Shown in pieces: positions 63,792 to 64,000 of a DNA stretch of 64,000 bases. The notes under the pieces are model-generated. The model saw only the letters and a list, made by a program, of their open reading frames with translations. It was not told the origin of the DNA and did no database searches. How positions within the stretch are numbered: the first letter of the stretch is position 1; every line of letters starts with the position of its first letter. The stretch comes from Pseudomonas nunensis. GTDB lineage: Bacteria > Pseudomonadota > Gammaproteobacteria > Pseudomonadales > Pseudomonadaceae. The translations under genes and the position numbers were made by a program. The stretch lies in the NCBI RefSeq assembly GCF_024296925.1, contig NZ_CP101125.1:1242501-1306500 (forward strand), in the 5' to 3' direction.

Positions 63792-64000
63792 TTACGTAGG
63801 ACAGTTCTGCGAGCCGTTATCCAGCCCTTGTTTGTACGTGTGGCTGACCAGGCTGGCCTTGCCGTTGTGCCAGGTCAGGGTCAGTACATACAGGGAATCG
63901 TAGTCGCTGGACTCCCAGTCCTCGGTGATGTTCTGCTTCTTGCCCAGCGCGTCGCCGGCGACCTTGTTGATCAGCTCGGGCAGGTAGCCGTGGGACCAGG
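63792..64000 (-). CDS. C-terminal part of an unknown protein (cut by window edge)
   Basis: On the minus strand a frame open from the edge reads to a TAA at 63792-63794, giving 69 residues. It includes SHGYLPELINKVAGDALGKKQ and ends NGSQNCPT. It is well formed and has coding-like codon use. The family is not recognised from this fragment. It precedes the permease gene on the same strand by about 90 bases. Confidence 0.6.
   Translation of the reverse strand, partial: WSHGYLPELINKVAGDALGKKQNITEDWESSDYDSLYVLTLTWHNGKASLVSHTYKQGLDNGSQNCPT

Noticed and set aside
1..64000. tRNA, rRNA, insertion sequences, prophage or integrase genes
   Set aside because: None of the characteristic genes or conserved RNA stretches was seen on either strand. 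The repeats are REP-type and inverted elements without a transposase in the window.

Overview
The window is chromosomal DNA of a fluorescent-group Pseudomonas. This rests on GC-rich coding, Pseudomonas-type REP palindromes (core GCGGGCTTGCTCGCGA) in many intergenic gaps, a fecIRA iron-surveillance set, a small Pseudomonas metallothionein, and a vgrG-phospholipase D set like PA3486-3488 of P. aeruginosa. One block also looks like the PA2652-2660 neighbourhood. Gene families were recognised by reading; no database was searched.

Layout. 1-1000: tail of an unknown gene and an unknown 285-residue protein. 1044-9094: a probable quaternary-amine catabolic cluster with a choline-type binding protein, a betaine-aldehyde-dehydrogenase-like enzyme, a class II aldolase on the other strand, a GlxA-type regulator, a GMC oxidoreductase and a Rieske oxygenase. 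9398-13944: a small odd cytochrome c, then fecI-fecR-fecA for ferric-citrate uptake. 14335-16747: an MFS exporter, a small conserved protein and an AraC regulator. 16765-23494: an orphan type VI secretion effector module (VgrG, phospholipase D effector, immunity protein) with overlapping genes. 23759-30907: a diaminopimelate-epimerase-like protein lacking both catalytic cysteines, codBA (cytosine uptake and deamination), a dehalogenase-type hydrolase, a GNAT acetyltransferase, queD and a patatin-like lipase.

31169-41677: two tandem PepSY proteins with a BqsRS/CarRS-like two-component system, an MHS-type transporter, and two chemoreceptors (TlpQ-like and CtpM-like) flanking an NhaC-type transporter. 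41833-47003: a LysR regulator, a two-gene YdcZ transporter, metallothionein, a small DUF6555-like protein, an AraC regulator, a XapX protein and a zinc-free MDR oxidoreductase. 47117-49117: a nucleoside periplasmic protein and a Tsx channel. 49576-60123: one giant autotransporter of about 3,500 residues built from some two dozen ~85-residue repeats. 60368-62505: selD-mnmH, the selenouridine tRNA pathway. 62644-64000: a YraQ/ArsP-type permease and the end of an unknown gene.

The gaps hold at least five families of long inverted repeats, three of which carry short tandem expansions at their edges. No tRNA, rRNA, CRISPR array, insertion sequence or prophage was seen. The most interesting items are the double Cys-to-Ser DapF-like protein, the Rieske/GMC/aldolase cluster, the T6SS effector island, the candidate BqsR box and the edge-expanded repeats.
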